DNA of 64,000 nucleotides from Adiantum capillus-veneris (taxonomy: Eukaryota > Streptophyta > Polypodiopsida > Polypodiales > Pteridaceae): the NCBI GenBank assembly GCA_014529385.2, contig CM043966.1, positions 44,152,537 to 44,216,536 of the forward strand, read 5' to 3'. Under the pieces are notes generated by a model. That model ran no database searches. It was not told where the DNA came from and saw only the letters and a list, made by a program, of their open reading frames with translations. Made by a program: the position numbers and the translations under genes. Shown one piece after another: positions 43,290 through 55,729 of this stretch (position 1 is the stretch's first letter; each line of letters opens with the position of its first letter).

Positions 43290-43990
43290 TGCAATGTCTT
43301 TTTTAACAACCACTATAAAATGAAACTTCAATACGATAATAAACCATCATACAATTTGCCATGTATTAAATGGTTTGTTGACAAGATTAATTAGTACTTG
43401 GTGATCTTTGAAAAAGAGATACTTATTAGCCAAGAAGTAATATTTGAAAATTTTAACATATGTCATTGCAATTCCTTCTCTTTATCATCATATAATTGTT
43501 TCTTGCCATGTTTAATTGCTTACTAGCATTAGAGTTAAAAATTCATGATTCCATGTTCTAGTTGAGCTAGTATTCTACCAATAGCAAAGTAAGGAGCATA
43601 AACATACATGTAGAAAAATTTATTCCAATTTAGTCTTCACTAAGGTGTTGAAGACAAGCCTTGTTTAAGCTGTTGAAATGACTCTTCACATTTCCCAATT
43701 GAAAAGATTTGGGTGATTACATATACATAGATTTAACAAGTGCAACATAAATAAGTAAATCTTTGATAGCATCTACAATGCCTTGTGAAACTTTCAAGAC
43801 ATTAATCATTCTAAATCTTTTAGCAATCACTCACTTGTTCCATATCAATAGCAATCCAATAATGTGCTAAAGAATTTTGCCTTGTCAAACCATAAATATA
43901 TATTTTTCAATATTTTAAAAAATCTGAGCATTTCCCCGAAACACTCAAATGTGCTCAAAATGGCTTGTTCATTTGGATGAGTATGAGCAC
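43290..43990 (-). pseudogene. Ty3/gypsy RNase H remnant
   Basis: On the minus strand, starting near 43,710, the sequence reads WEMCEESFQQLKQGLSSTP, then WNKFFYMYVYAPYFAIGRIL, and after frame breaks KDHQVLINLVNKPF. This is the RT-thumb to RNase H connection and RNase H of a Ty3/gypsy pol, with the D of D-A-S and most catalytic context lost. The frame at 44,045-43,845 is probably decayed upstream RT sequence. Between this and the integrase fragment (43,000-43,290) nothing readable remains. Confidence 0.6.
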
Positions 43991-44049
43991 AAATCATCCA
44001 TATATTACAGCATGACTCATTAGCTTTTGATAATTTTGCCACCACATTT

Positions 44050-46029
44050 GTTCAAATTATTGATGCAACATTTCTCAACGACACTCGAGGTGCTCAAAAC
44101 TGTTTGTTCATTTGCATGAGAGAGCACACAAGTCTAACTAATGAGTCATGCTTTTCAAGTTAAACTTCCAAAAAGACATACAAATGTATCCCATTCTATA
44201 ATGAATGGCCACTACATGATGGTCCATTGAGTCAATGGCTAATTGACTTTGGCCAACGAATCCCTAGAAATAAATAAAAATCCTAAGGGTACCCAAACCT
44301 TCACTGAATGTATTAAAAATTTAAAAATTTGGCCACACAGTTTTGCTTCAAAGAAATCAAACCAAATAACAATTATGCCTTTCCCAAGTAACATTTAGCC
44401 AAACCATCATGCTTGCAAGAGAAAAATCCATCAAGTTCAATAATCAAGGTAAGCAAACTTGAGAAGATCCATCAACAATATTTATGAAATTCAGAGATCA
44501 ATCAACCACCAATCACTACCCCTCGAGTAAAAACATCCAAAAAACCCCTCATTTGCAAGAAGAACTAGCCAACCTACGGTGTAGGATTTTAAGGTGGATG
44601 GAAAGTGAGCAATGTGAATGGCACTATTTGGGGAGACAACTCATTGATTCACCTAAGAAAAAGTTGGGGAAATAGATCATGTAGTTTGAACCCAATCGTA
44701 CAACATGTAAAAGTTTAAATAACTCAAAACAAAAGGATAAAAATAAGGAAAACTTAATGTTAGAATGAATTTTTCTAGGAAGCCCAAAAAATACATTCTA
44801 GTAGACGTCTCCCCTAGCGCCAAACACGAACTTATGCATGAAGACATTTGCAAATTTGTACACCTGCATGCAGCAAGATAGGTGCAAATGTATTCACATG
44901 CACACACATCTGCACATGCACATAAACATAGACACGTATGCATATATTCAAACACTAAATATTTCTTTTCAAAATTAATTGGGCAAAAAGGTAAAGTAAT
45001 GCATTGGAGCCCTTCGGCTGACCAAAAGGCTCTTGTTATGTGTCTATATGAACCGCATAAGCGTCCCAACCATTTACCACCTAAGAGAATCAGTTGTCAC
45101 CACTTGTACTTATAGTCATTGCATCTCTACCTTTTGCCTACAAAACACCTTTGTTTCGACTCGTTACATAATGCTACCGTTGTATCTTCATGTGAGTTAA
45201 TCAATTCAGCCTTGGTGTCATTGCATTGTCATACCATTTTTTTAAACCAATCTTTATTTTCCACCCTACCTAGATAACCTGTGGCATATATAATACCACA
45301 AGCACATTCAAAAAGGCCAAATATTACCATATCAACATAAGAACTTATTAAAAGAGATCCAAGGTAAAGTTTGTAGAAAAATGCAACTTTATGCGTTACA
45401 AGCACCCATCCACGACACATGCAAAGGATGTGTGCCCCGCTACGGTTACATGTGAATTGGATAATTCAGATCTTGTAATCATCTGTACTGTAAGAATTAA
45501 AGCATAAAAAGGAACAAATCAAACAGAGGTGGTATTCAAAGAAGCCTCATGAGGACCAATAATGAACAAAACTTTACCCCATGACATTGATAGCCATGTA
45601 CACATGCTCCTGGAGCATTATGCACATTCAGCCATGGTACAAGACAAGTCATGTTCCTACACAGAGAATCAACAAATCTACCATGCTATATACAGCAACC
45701 GGATGCATGTAAGAGAGATCGATTACTTCTTGTAAAAGCTACTACATGCCATTCAACTAACAAATATATACTATTGAATAAAGCTTTTCCCAATGAAAAT
45801 GGTAAACATATACACATGCTCTTGGATAATAGACATGCAAAGTATCAACAAACCTACCCTGCTCAGTAAAGCAGCCAAATACCTAGCCTGCCATATACAG
45901 CAACTGCATAGGCATGTATTTAGGATTTGATCACTTATTGAATAAATTTCAATGACATTCAAAGAACTTTACTGACAGATATGAGATATACATAGATTCT
46001 ATACATTGATAGTAACTTTAGCAGCACTG
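44050..46029. other. No gene; a faint ~210-bp tandem repeat
   Basis: AT-rich sequence. Part of 44,070-44,130 echoes 43,935-43,990 (CTCAA..TGTTTGTTCATTTG..ATGAG). At 45,598-45,780 and 45,810-45,950 a degenerate repeat shares TACACATGCTC, ATCAACAAA, CTACC.TGC and ATATACAGCAAC. The 130-codon minus frame at 44,677-45,069 has a Cys-rich low-complexity stretch and is not called. Confidence 0.35.
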
Positions 46030-46566
46030 CCAAATCACGAAATAGCAAGTTAAGTGATAGAAGGCGATCCTGCATTAACTTTAGGTGAGCGGACTGACCA
46101 AGAACATAAAGGCATGTACCTGGCTAATTTGTCACCAGAATGAAAGCCAAGCCCAATACAACAAACAGGCTTTTAAGCCATACTTCTGAAGTGATTGAAG
46201 GTCATGCTTCCATTGAAGGACCAAAAAATACAAGTATTACAAACACTACTCAATCCAAGCTCCAGGAAAACCAGAAGACCATCAATCCAGATCAGATCCA
46301 AATCACGAAATAGCAAGTTAAGTGATAGAAGGCGATCCTGCATTAACTTTAGGTGAGCGGACTGACCAAGAACATAAAGGCATGTACCTGGCTAATTTGT
46401 CACCAGAATGAAAGCCAAGCCCAATACAACAAACAGGCTTTTAAGCCATACTTCTGAAGTGATTGAAGGTCATGCTTCCATTGAAGGACCAAAAAATACA
46501 AGTATTACAAACACTACTCAATCCAAGCTCCAGGAAAACCAGAAGACCATCAATCCAGATCAGATC
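46030..46566. repeat. 268-bp near-identical tandem duplication
   Basis: Copies 46,030-46,297 and 46,298-46,566 run from CCAAATCACGAAATAGCAAG to CCATCAATCCAGATCAGAT with almost no differences visible, so the duplication is young. It ends about 130 bp from the stop of the H4 gene, in its 3' flank. Frames at 46,408-46,714 follow the repeat and are not genes. Confidence 0.92.
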
Positions 46567-46695
46567 AGCATGCCTATGTATGAGAACCTGGCCTCACCTT
46601 GAGGGACACGCTGGCAGAGCAGAGAAGCAAATCTACAGAGTAGGTGGTGTTGAAGGAACACCGTTTTTGCAAGAAACTCAACAAGCGCCCAGGAC

Positions 46696-47200
<505 letters not shown>

Positions 47201-47485
47201 CTTCCTCGCCTATTGAGTTAGGTTCCTGTTCGAGTGTGGCTACATGCAAACTCTAGTTCGGTGCCATGTAGACGCACGAAAAAGCCTTCGCCTCCTTCTT
47301 TGATTGACGAGAATGAATATCCAGTCTTTTTCAAATATTTTGTTGGCATTGTCTGCTTGCAGGTAGTGATATAGGTGTGGTGCCTATCAAATTGTGTACA
47401 CAGTTTTTAGGCTTGTTAGGCTATTCTTAAGGCTTCCTAGTAAAAATAGATAGTCTTTCTCCCTCTGTCGTTCAAAGCTGTCATG

Positions 47486-47536
<51 letters not shown>

Positions 47537-48948
47537 ACAGCAGGCAGTGCCGCCGTCTGCACATTAGTGTCGGTCTTGTTTTTGAAATTGATGCAAACTT
47601 TTGGCTTTATATTTGATTGTCAATATAGTTTATATTTAATTGGTTTGCCTAATTTTGATGTCTCCTAATGGCACCATAGCCCTTTTATTTTCTAGAAGAT
47701 TCCTTTTCATAGGACTTTAGTACATGTTGTCTGATTTGTGCAAGGCCTCTTGGCGATGGTGGGCCACTCGCCTTTGCATCCTAGTATGAGAGCCACCTGC
47801 TCATGCCTCTACATAGTCCTCTTAGGCTATCTCCCAATCCTCAACACCTACCAGCTATGCATCCTAGTAGGAGAGCCACTGGCTCATGCCTCTACATAGT
47901 CCTCTCAGGCTAGCCCCCAACCCTCAACATCTACCACCTCTACGCATTTGCCTGCCCGAACATTGTCGGAGCCAACCGTATACACGATGTCGCCATGCAT
48001 AGTGTTGCCTCGTGTCATTTTTTCAAAGTTCCTCTCGACAAACATACATGCGACAACCCCCGCAACATCTAGATAGGCTGATATCTGCCATCATCTACAT
48101 AGGCCCCTTGAATTGCTCACATATAAGTTTGGCAATAGTGCGTTTGGTATACGTGCCATGCCTGCTACCTTTGACACCACACCAATCTTATTTAATCCTC
48201 ACGCCCCAATAATTATTAGCCCGCAATAGATCAACCTCGATATAGCTAGAGAGAGACAAATACAAAGACACTAACTTCTCTTCAGAGAAGAGCTAGAACA
48301 TGAACCTAGAAGACCTAGTTGCTTTTACATTTAATGGTTTTGCTCCCTTCAATTAAGTGCTCAGGTTAATCCCACCTTCCTAAAGTAATAGAAATGTGTT
48401 TCTTTTTTTGAAACTACCAATGCTACTACTCGTAGGGATTTTTTTTTAAAGCAAATGTTCAAAGATTCCTTGGCATCTTGCCAAGGAAAATACAATGTTA
48501 AGGGATTTGTCATCCTTGCTACACCAAGAGCTCTCTTTGCCCTCCATCCATCTCCTCCAGTAGTGCTTGCATGCACCCTCCTCACTCCTTTTCCTGTTGT
48601 GCACAATTGTGCCCTCCCCTACTACCTCCCTCCATCTCTTGCTTCGCACAACTGCCCCCTCTTCTGTTGCACACATTGGCTCTCGCACCCTCTTCCAACA
48701 ACGCTGGCCTACATTCCAACACTGGCTTGCGCCCTGCTTGCTCCCTCTCCTGTTGAACACAAGTACCCCTTCTCATGCACATCTTCCCTTGCTTGCAGGC
48801 ATGCACGCTCCCTCTCCTATTGAACACAAGTACCCCTTCTCTTGTGCATGTGCCCTTGCTTGGAGGTAGCGCTCTGCCCTCATCCGCTACTGTTTGGTGG
48901 ATACAGGCGTATGCACACAAAACCCTGTAAACACTTACTCGATTTTTC
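47201..48948. other. Gene-free spacer with short repeats
   Basis: Holds a CT microsatellite (47,488-47,535), an ~83-bp tandem duplication starting at 47,776 and 47,859 (GCATCCTAGTA, GCTCATGCCTCTACATAGTC), and a ~69-bp repeat around 48,740-48,855 (CTCCCTCTCCT.TTGAACACAAG, TACCCCTTCTC). The 122-codon frame at 48,455 and its overlapping partners are Pro/Ser/Leu-rich products of these repeats. Confidence 0.6.
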
Positions 48949-49179
48949 CACTACAAGAGGTACTTCACATTAGCGATGCTCGCACTACGACGCTCAAAAG
49001 TGAAAATCATCGGCGTCGTTATGAGCGTCGCTATTTTCTTTGTTGCGTAGCGACGCCTATAGCAACGTCCATAGTGACGCTCATAGCGATGCCGACATGA
49101 GTAAAAAATAAACCGAGAGCGCCCAAAACTCAGATCTCATATCTAAGTTTCGGCGCTCAAGCGAAAGAGGTAAACCCGC

Positions 49180-49283
49180 ACTCTCCCTCTCTCTCTGTCT
49201 CTTCCTTCCCCACCCACACACACACACACGAGGGAAGGAGAGCCAGGTATGTTCCTTCCCTCTCCTCTCTCTCATGTTCCCTT

Positions 49284-49318
<35 letters not shown>

Positions 49319-49327
49319 GACACAATG

Positions 49328-49392
<65 letters not shown>

Positions 49393-49587
49393 GGAAAGAG
49401 AGTACACACATGCATAAACAAAAAACACATACACACACACATGCATAAACAAAGAATGCATACACACACATTGAGAGAGGAAAAGAAAGAGAGAGAGAGA
49501 GAGAAGAAAATGAAGAGAAAGAGAAAGAGAGAGAGAGAGAGGGGGGGGGGGGGGAGGAGACGAAAAGAGAGAGGTAAGGGAAGAAAA

Positions 49588-49624
<37 letters not shown>

Positions 49625-49625
49625 T
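49180..49625. repeat. CT / TG / GA / G microsatellite cluster within CACTA
   Basis: Successive tracts: CT (about 49,283-49,315), TG (49,330-49,371), GA (49,372-49,391), GA mixtures, a G run (about 49,540-49,554) and GA again (49,591-49,620). Long frames on both strands are artefacts of the repeats. Confidence 0.95.
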
Positions 49626-49639
49626 AGAGAAAATATGAA

Positions 49640-50035
49640 ATGAAATGTTATATTAAGATTTAGGGTTAGGTTAGATTTAAAATTACATTTAAAATTAGGT
49701 TAGATTAAGATCTAAGATTAAGTTAAATTACATTTAACTTATATTTAAAATTTATGCTAAATTTAAAATTAGGTTAGACTTAAGATTTAAATTAGATTTA
49801 AGATTAGCTAGGTTAGATTTAAGTTAGATTACATTTAGGTTTAGGATTTAAGATTGGATTAGATTTAGGTTTATGTTAATCGAATTTAAGATTAGATTAA
49901 ATTTAGATTTAAGATTAAGACAAGATTTAAGATTAGATCATATTTACATTTAAGTTAGAGATTACATTTAGGTTTATGTTGAGTTTAAGATTAGATTAGA
50001 TCTAGATTTATGTTAGATTAGATTTTAGGGCATGT
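49640..50035. repeat. AT-rich degenerate array, (T)TAGATTTAAGAT-type units
   Basis: About 400 bp of loosely repeated 10-20-bp words such as TTAGATTTAAGATTAGG and TTACATTTAGG. It begins with TTTAGGGTTAGG, which resembles telomeric repeat, but the array soon departs from TTTAGGG. Confidence 0.75.
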
Positions 50036-50463
50036 CAGTGAAGGCTTTGCCCAAAGAGCAAGCACAAGGTACACAACAATATATACATTCCCATCAGAAT
50101 CTGACACCTATTAACTCACCCACTAACCATGTTCAATTAGCTCAGAATCACCGTACGTTCAATTAGGTTAGATTTTGGATTTAGTTTTTATATTAAAGTC
50201 TACCTTCAGGATTACGAAAGAAAATTAGAGTTAGGTGAACGATGATCCCTCTCTTCCTCTCTACGGATGCGACCTTAAGTTGGAAAGCTTTCAACGGCAT
50301 GATACTCAGATTGGAGGCCAACATGTAATGTGCTAAGTAATCCCTCAAACAAGGATGTGTTGTGAAGAGATGTTAAGATGTTGTGAATTGCTACAGCTAG
50401 AGAAGAGGCAAAGGGGTTTTGTCCACTACATGCATTGTCATGTAGACGTGGGTGTGTATATTT

Positions 50464-50599
50464 CTTGTACCCACAAATATAGGCATTGACCAATAAAAAC
50501 GAGATTATAACTCGGTGGTTCTAATCTCCGTGCACCTCTAGACCGAGGTGTGCGGGGATCGGACATGACTAGAGAATGTGAGGTAGTTTACAATGTGAA

Positions 50600-50645
<46 letters not shown>

Positions 50646-50803
50646 TAAAAGACGGAGGATGCCAATACTTGTATCCACAAATATAGGCATTGACCAATAA
50701 AAATGAGATTATAACCCAGTGGTTCTGATCTCCGTGTACCTCTAAACCAAGGTGTGCGGGGATCGAACATGACTAGAGAATATGAGGTAGTTTACAGTGT
50801 GAA

Positions 50804-50844
<41 letters not shown>

Positions 50845-50870
50845 AAGACGGAGGATGCCAATAGAAGATT
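50464..50870. repeat. 204-bp tandem duplication with GA tract
   Basis: Units start at 50,464 and 50,668 (CTTGTA.CCACAAATATAGGC). Each ends in a GA run and GATAAAAGACGGAGGATGCC. Moderately diverged. Located inside the CACTA element, upstream of the transposase remnant. Confidence 0.88.
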
Positions 50871-51161
50871 AAAATTATGTCTAAGTTATAAGGTTTTTAC
50901 ATTCATTATGAGTAATGAGGAGGATGTGGAAACACCTATCTCTCAACAAGGATCTTATGTCCTTGTAATCAATGCAAGCATGCTACGCGACGGACAAGAC
51001 ACGTTTCTTTGCAGCACGTTCGCAAATTTAGCGAGTTTGATCCATCTATTATAGATCGAGTTGTTGCCAATTATAACTCGTCGGACTCTGAGGTTGGCCA
51101 ATAGGCAGCAATCTTGTAATCCAATAGACGTGTTCGCAGTCGCTTTGGTCAAGCAGCATAC

Positions 51162-52436
51162 GTGAGGCCACAAGATGTAGCCTCTAACAACTCGGAGGAT
51201 GATCATGCAGACCACATTCCCAACGAGGCAATGTTTGAGCCCGAGATCGATGAAATGATCGAGACGATCATGGATTCAGAAAGGCTTATCTATGATGATA
51301 TGAAAAATGAAGCCAATACGCCATTGTGTGATGGAGCACGTGTGTCTAGATTGAAGGCGCTCCTGATTCTTCTCAACATGCAGGCAAAGTTTGGATAGAG
51401 TGACACTAGCGTCACAACGCTTTTCAGGTGATCTATTACATTGTTTACTTCAAAAAAAACTTCTAGATGTATAATGATCTGATAGATTACTTACACAAGT
51501 GTACCGTATTTTTTTTGCTATGTAGATTGCTCAAAGAGCACATACTACTAGCTGATAATGTGATGCCAGATTCCAGAGAGGAAGCAAGAAAGATCTTGTG
51601 AAACTTGGGGATGGGTTACAATTCGATTCACGCTTGTCCTAACGATTGCATTCTTTTCAGAGGGGAATACATAGACATGGAGAAGTGTCTAAAATGTGAT
51701 TCAGAGAGATATCGAGTAGATCTCCACGGAACAAAAATTCCACAAAAGGTTTTGTGACATTTTCCTCTGCTTCCTTGCATCAAGCATTTCTTCGAATGTA
51801 AGTCCATGGCCACCCTAGCATCATGGCACGAGGAGAATAGATCTTCGGATAGTGTGCTGCAGATTCCTGCAGATTGCGCAGCTTGGAAACATATAGACGA
51901 TACATGGCCGAATTTTGCCAAGGAAGCTCGAAATTTGCACATAGGTCTGGCTATGGATGACGTAAATCCATTTGGTCAGAGATCAACATCTTACAATGTA
52001 TGGCCCGTTGTCATCGTCAACTACAATATTCCCCCGTGGTTGACTACCAAGAAGGGGCACATGTGGTTAAGCTTGATTGTGGCGGGGCAGTATAAACTGA
52101 AGAATATGGATGTGTATCTTTGTCCATTATTGGAAGAGCTACAACAATTGTGGATTGGCATAGAAGTGGTGGATATGAGCCGACACACAGGTCGACGGAA
52201 TGCTTTGATTAGAGGCATTCTAATGTGGACCATGCATGACTATCCCGGACTAACAAAATGCTCAAGTGATTTACACTCAAACTCAAACACTGTAAATCTT
52301 GGTTTTTCTCAAGCTTATCTATTGTCATGTGTATTCATGCAGGGCTTCAAACAAGCGGATACAGAGCATGTGTCACATATAGACCTAGACTTAATGCACG
52401 TCAGGCACCCTCATTGAAGAAGCAAATCTACTAAGG
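51162..52436 (+). pseudogene. tnp2-like transposase of the CACTA element
   Basis: Coding blocks in order: an acidic start, then RLKALLILLNMQAKFG (ending in a TAG at 51,396-51,398). After a probable intron (donor near 51,428, acceptor TATGTAG near 51,527) come EARKIL..NLGMGYNSIHACPNDC and FRGEYIDMEKCLKC. Then DSVLQIPADCAAWKHIDDTW, LAMDDVNPFG, VNYNIPPW, VYLCPLLEELQQLW and MWTMHDYPG follow. These are the successive signature segments of the plant tnp2 family, whose product binds the subterminal repeats and cuts the element out. Stops at 51,396, 51,599 and 51,755, and a C-terminus that breaks off at about 52,250-52,436, make it inactive. Orientation agrees with the element termini. Confidence 0.9.
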
Positions 52437-52550
52437 TCATTAAGCGTATCTTCCAGAGAATCACGTGTTACGCAACGGGTTTTTGGGAAGAGAGCCACCG
52501 GACACTCCTCGGTGTGTCGTGAAAGTCTGATACGCCGACGCAGCACTGCA

Positions 52551-52674
52551 CTCCGAGTGCGATGGAGACTGAGGCTGCAATCACGAAGGAGGTGATCTGT
52601 CTCTGCTCATAGATGTTGCATCTATGAGCAGGGACGGATCACCATTGCAGCTTCAGTCTCCATTGCACTACGAG
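52551..52674. repeat. Hairpin with ~60-bp arms within CACTA
   Basis: CTCCGAGTGCGATGGAGACT..CTGCTCATAGATG pairs with CATCTATGAGCAG..AGTCTCCATTGCACTACGAG around a 3-base loop (TTG at about 52,616-52,618). The left arm has about 9 extra bases near 52,584. Arm length and mismatch pattern are in the range of a plant small-RNA precursor. It lies between the two transposase genes. Confidence 0.88.
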
Positions 52675-52755
52675 TTTCATCTTTTTACAAGATACATAGA
52701 ATGCACACGAGAGACAAATTCACAAGAACTTCGCAGGAATCCCTCCCCCTTTATG

Positions 52756-52805
<50 letters not shown>

Positions 52806-52849
52806 ACACAAGAATCCCTCTCCCTATTATCTATAGTATAGATTATAAC

Positions 52850-54250
52850 TTGTCCATGTTTTCTTCTTCATTCAATATTAAGAATGCAGGTATAGATGAT
52901 GACGAGTTTCTTTCTTCTTTGTCATCCCAGCAGAGGAGGTGGTACAAGGAGAGTCATCGCTATGGAGCACCATCACGTCGTTCCACTCCTTTAGCGTCTC
53001 CCTCTGTTTTGGAGCATTCAACACGCTCTGAAGCTTCGGTGTCAACGAGATGATCTTCACACTCGTCTAGGCACCGACACTCTAGTGGTGGCGGTGGCGG
53101 TGGCGGTTGCTGTGGGGATGCCGCCGCTGATGCCTCGACACCGCCTTGTGTTCGACAAGGCTCCTTACCTCCCTTTCTTTGCCCGCCCCCACACCAGCCA
53201 CCACATCGCCATCTACGCCAGGTTTTTCGCAGCTATCGCCCGTTCTTGGCTACACACCACTAGCTACTCCTCCGGGAGCCACCCCAATCAACACTCCTCG
53301 CTTCGGGTCTCAGACTCCAGTGGAGACACATGACGTCCGTACCCCCATCGAGACACCGCTAGAGACCCCTGCAGAGACACCCAGGTTCATGCGTCACAGA
53401 CGAGAGGGTTTGTTGTACTCGACCGACATCAGCGTCGACATCATCTTGGATGACGAAGGCAAGAAGATGATCTCGCGCATGCGCAATCTTTGCTCTCAGG
53501 TGTTTAGACACTACATACTAAACACCTGGAGTGAAGTGCCAAGTGAATTAAAAGACAGAGTCATTAGCATGCTTCATGACGAGTTTCCCATGTCAAGTCG
53601 GGATGAACGCTTCAATGAAGACCTGATTGAAGGTTCGAATGTGCGAATACTGCAAGCATGGGTGGAACAGACTAGATTGGATGGCCAAAGAAGATTGGAA
53701 GAATGCGAAGCGAGCAACACGCGAGAATCTTGACAAGTGGAAGCAACAACAGGAGGCAGCCAAAGCGCGAGTAGAGGTAGGGAGCTCGCACCACTTGGGG
53801 AGCGAGGGGCGGGCATCATTTGAGGCCGATTTTGTAAGTGTTTTTGCATTGCTCTTTAGGTTTGGTAGTTACGTCTATTTGTACTTTAAATTCTAACATA
53901 ATGGATTCTTTGTATGTTTTGAACGGTGGTCGATGACAGGACGTGACCCACACCGTACAAACGCGAGTATACAGGCAGAAAGGGCTAAAACGCCCTGATG
54001 GATATTCTGAGTTCTCGCGGTGGCATGGTTAGTATTTCACTTTCAATCTTTTACATTTGCTGTATTTTAACGATAAGCTAAGAAAATAGATTGTTTTGTA
54101 AATTATATGTTTATACTTACAGAAAGTCTTATTGTTTTTTTCTGCAGAATTCGACAAATACGTCGCTTGGATGCGACGTCTGATTAGACAACGTCAGTCT
54201 AGCCGTAGCCAGATAGCATTAGTTTCCTTTTGTCAAAGCATGTATAATGA
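52850..54250 (+). pseudogene. Second CACTA gene (plant Spm-associated transposase type)
   Basis: Begins near 52,850 with a Ser-rich stretch (SSLSSQQRRWYKESHRYGAP), then GGGGGGGGCCGDA-like low complexity with a frame change, a P/T-rich linker (TPIETPLETPAETP) and a conserved core. The core runs MISRMRNLCSQVFRHYILNT, WSEVPSELKDRVISMLHDEF, then NAKRATRENLDKWKQQQEAA and SSHHLGSEGRASFEADF. Introns are visible: GTAAGT near 53,836 to an AG near 53,939, and GTTAGT near 54,029 to TGCAG near 54,147. Beyond them the reading continues TVQTRVYRQKGLKRPDGYSE and FDKYVAWMRRL. This order resembles the Transposase_24-type partner gene common in plant CACTA elements. At least two frame changes are present. Confidence 0.7.
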
Positions 54251-54884
54251 GATGACGTGTATACATCTTTTTGTAGTTGTTAAAAAACCATGTCTTTTCT
54301 CAATAATGACAATGGTGTTGTAACTATTACATTTGCAAAGCTTAACAATGAAGTGATTTTGCCTATGATGTGTACATTTGTCATTGATTTACTTTCATCA
54401 ATTTACTTTTGTCAGTTTTGTATCTTTATTCTGCAAACAATACTATGCATGATGGAGTTAATGGTTATATTGTCTTGTGGGTGAGTACTTTGGGTCTATA
54501 CCTTGCACTTTCTTTCAAAGGTAAATCTGGGCTTATCTTGGATTCATTTAGGTTTACTCTATTATTGAAACATTCAATATGGTTGATGGGTGGCAGGGCA
54601 TTCAATGCCCTACCACCCAAAACTTTTTACTCTCAGGCGTCACTATAAGCATCACTATATAAGGCTCTGTAATGTCGCTATGAGTGTCACTATATAAGGC
54701 TCTGCAATGTCGCTATGAGTGTTGCTATAGGAAGCCTGCAACCGTCGCTATTTGCATCACTATATAGCGATGCAGATAGCGACGTTCCCGTAGCGACGGT
54801 CTTAGAGACACCGGGGAGTATAAAAACCCAATGTATTTTCGTTGCTAAAAACGTCACAAGTGCACACAACCTTTTGTAGTGTTC

Positions 54885-55710
54885 GAAGAAAGCCATGTAA
54901 TTCAGACTATGATGATTTGTAATTGTGATGTAATTTGACAATACCCTCTCAACCTCTCTGAGTCTACACCCTTGTAAGTGGCCAGATGGCCGTGGGAAAG
55001 CTCTATTAACTTTTAAGTCAAAATCCTTAGTTTGGACTAAAGAGAAATCATTAGCTTGGAAGATTTGAAAACGTGCACTGTGGGAGCTTCTTGCTACTAC
55101 AAATTGTAATCCTCTTTTCTCCTGGACTTGTAATCAGAATTCATTTCCGAATAGTACATTGCGTTCCTTGTCTCTTGCTCTACAATCTAAATGTAATCAT
55201 TTTCAATTCTACTGTGGTTCATGACGCTTTGCTTGTGAACTAAATGCATTGATTTGGAGGTTAAAATGGTTGTTTTTTGATGTTTTGACCATGGATAAGT
55301 GTTTCTATGCTTAAGAAGGACCTTTCCGAGTACTTTTGTTTCAATTTTCTGCACATTTTTTGTGATGGATCGTGATTTATATACCTTCCCAGATGGTGAC
55401 AGAACTTGGTAGGATTGTGCCCTTAGGTGTTGTGATACCTCTTCTTAAGTTTCATTGCATTCCGAATTCGTTCAGATGTCGAAAAGGCGTGATGACCTAG
55501 AGCGGTGAGATTGGACGCATACTAATTGCCTGAGTAGGAAGTGGTTGATTTGCTTTTGTCATAGAATGGGTAGCCCTCTGAGTTCACTTTGGTGAGATCG
55601 ACACTCTCATTAAATCTCCGTGCCCCATCCCGAGTCACTTCCTTGCATATTGACATTATGTTAGTACAAAAGAGCTATGCTGCAGATGTTCGTTCGGCGA
55701 CCCACTAACA
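54885..55710 (+). repeat. 5' LTR of the Tat/Athila-like element (inner end fixed)
   Basis: The inner end CACTAACA at 55,710 is set by the PBS that follows. The outer end cannot be fixed because the 3' LTR lies beyond the window. It may begin soon after 54,885, or the CACTA element may have inserted inside the LTR. A decayed copy of the leader palindrome (about 14 of 20 bases) lies at 55,363-55,382, followed by TTTATATACC. Confidence 0.5.
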
Positions 55711-55711
55711 T

Positions 55712-55729
55712 TGGCGCCGTTGCCGGGGA
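55712..55729 (+). other. Primer-binding site, tRNA-Asp type
   Basis: TGGCGCCGTTGCCGGGGA is the PBS known from plant Tat/Athila Ty3/gypsy elements, complementary to the 3' end of tRNA-Asp. It starts two bases after the LTR end and fixes the orientation and type of the element that continues to the window end. Confidence 0.92.

Larger units (their letters stand above)
48949..54881 (+). mobile_element. CACTA DNA transposon with both ends and TSD
   Basis: The element starts CACTACAAGAGG and ends CCTTTTGTAGTG, imperfect inverted termini of the CACTA type. Three bases, TTC, flank it on each side (48,946-48,948 and 54,882-54,884), the 3-bp target duplication expected of this superfamily. Subterminal DNA carries many copies of GTCGCTAT/AGCGAC-type motifs in both orientations (48,980-49,090 and 54,640-54,810), the usual transposase-binding arrangement. 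Total 5933 bp. The interior has microsatellites, a decayed tnp2-like gene and a decayed second gene of the plant Spm-associated type, both on the plus strand. Confidence 0.93.

Noticed and set aside
48455-48920. Frames of 60-122 codons on both strands
   Set aside because: Pro/Ser/Leu-rich on one strand and Arg/Gly-rich on the other, caused by ~69-bp repeats; no domain.
49081-49638. Long open frames on both strands (up to 169 codons)
   Set aside because: They lie wholly in CT, TG and GA microsatellites and encode Ser/Leu, Cys/Val or Arg/Glu runs.
49659-49670. TTTAGGGTTAGG as an interstitial telomere
   Set aside because: Only about one and a half units; the array beyond it does not follow TTTAGGG.
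50510-50560. tRNA-like B-box (GGTTCTAATC) suggesting a SINE or tRNA gene
   Set aside because: No A-box at the right distance and no cloverleaf; it is part of the 204-bp tandem duplication.
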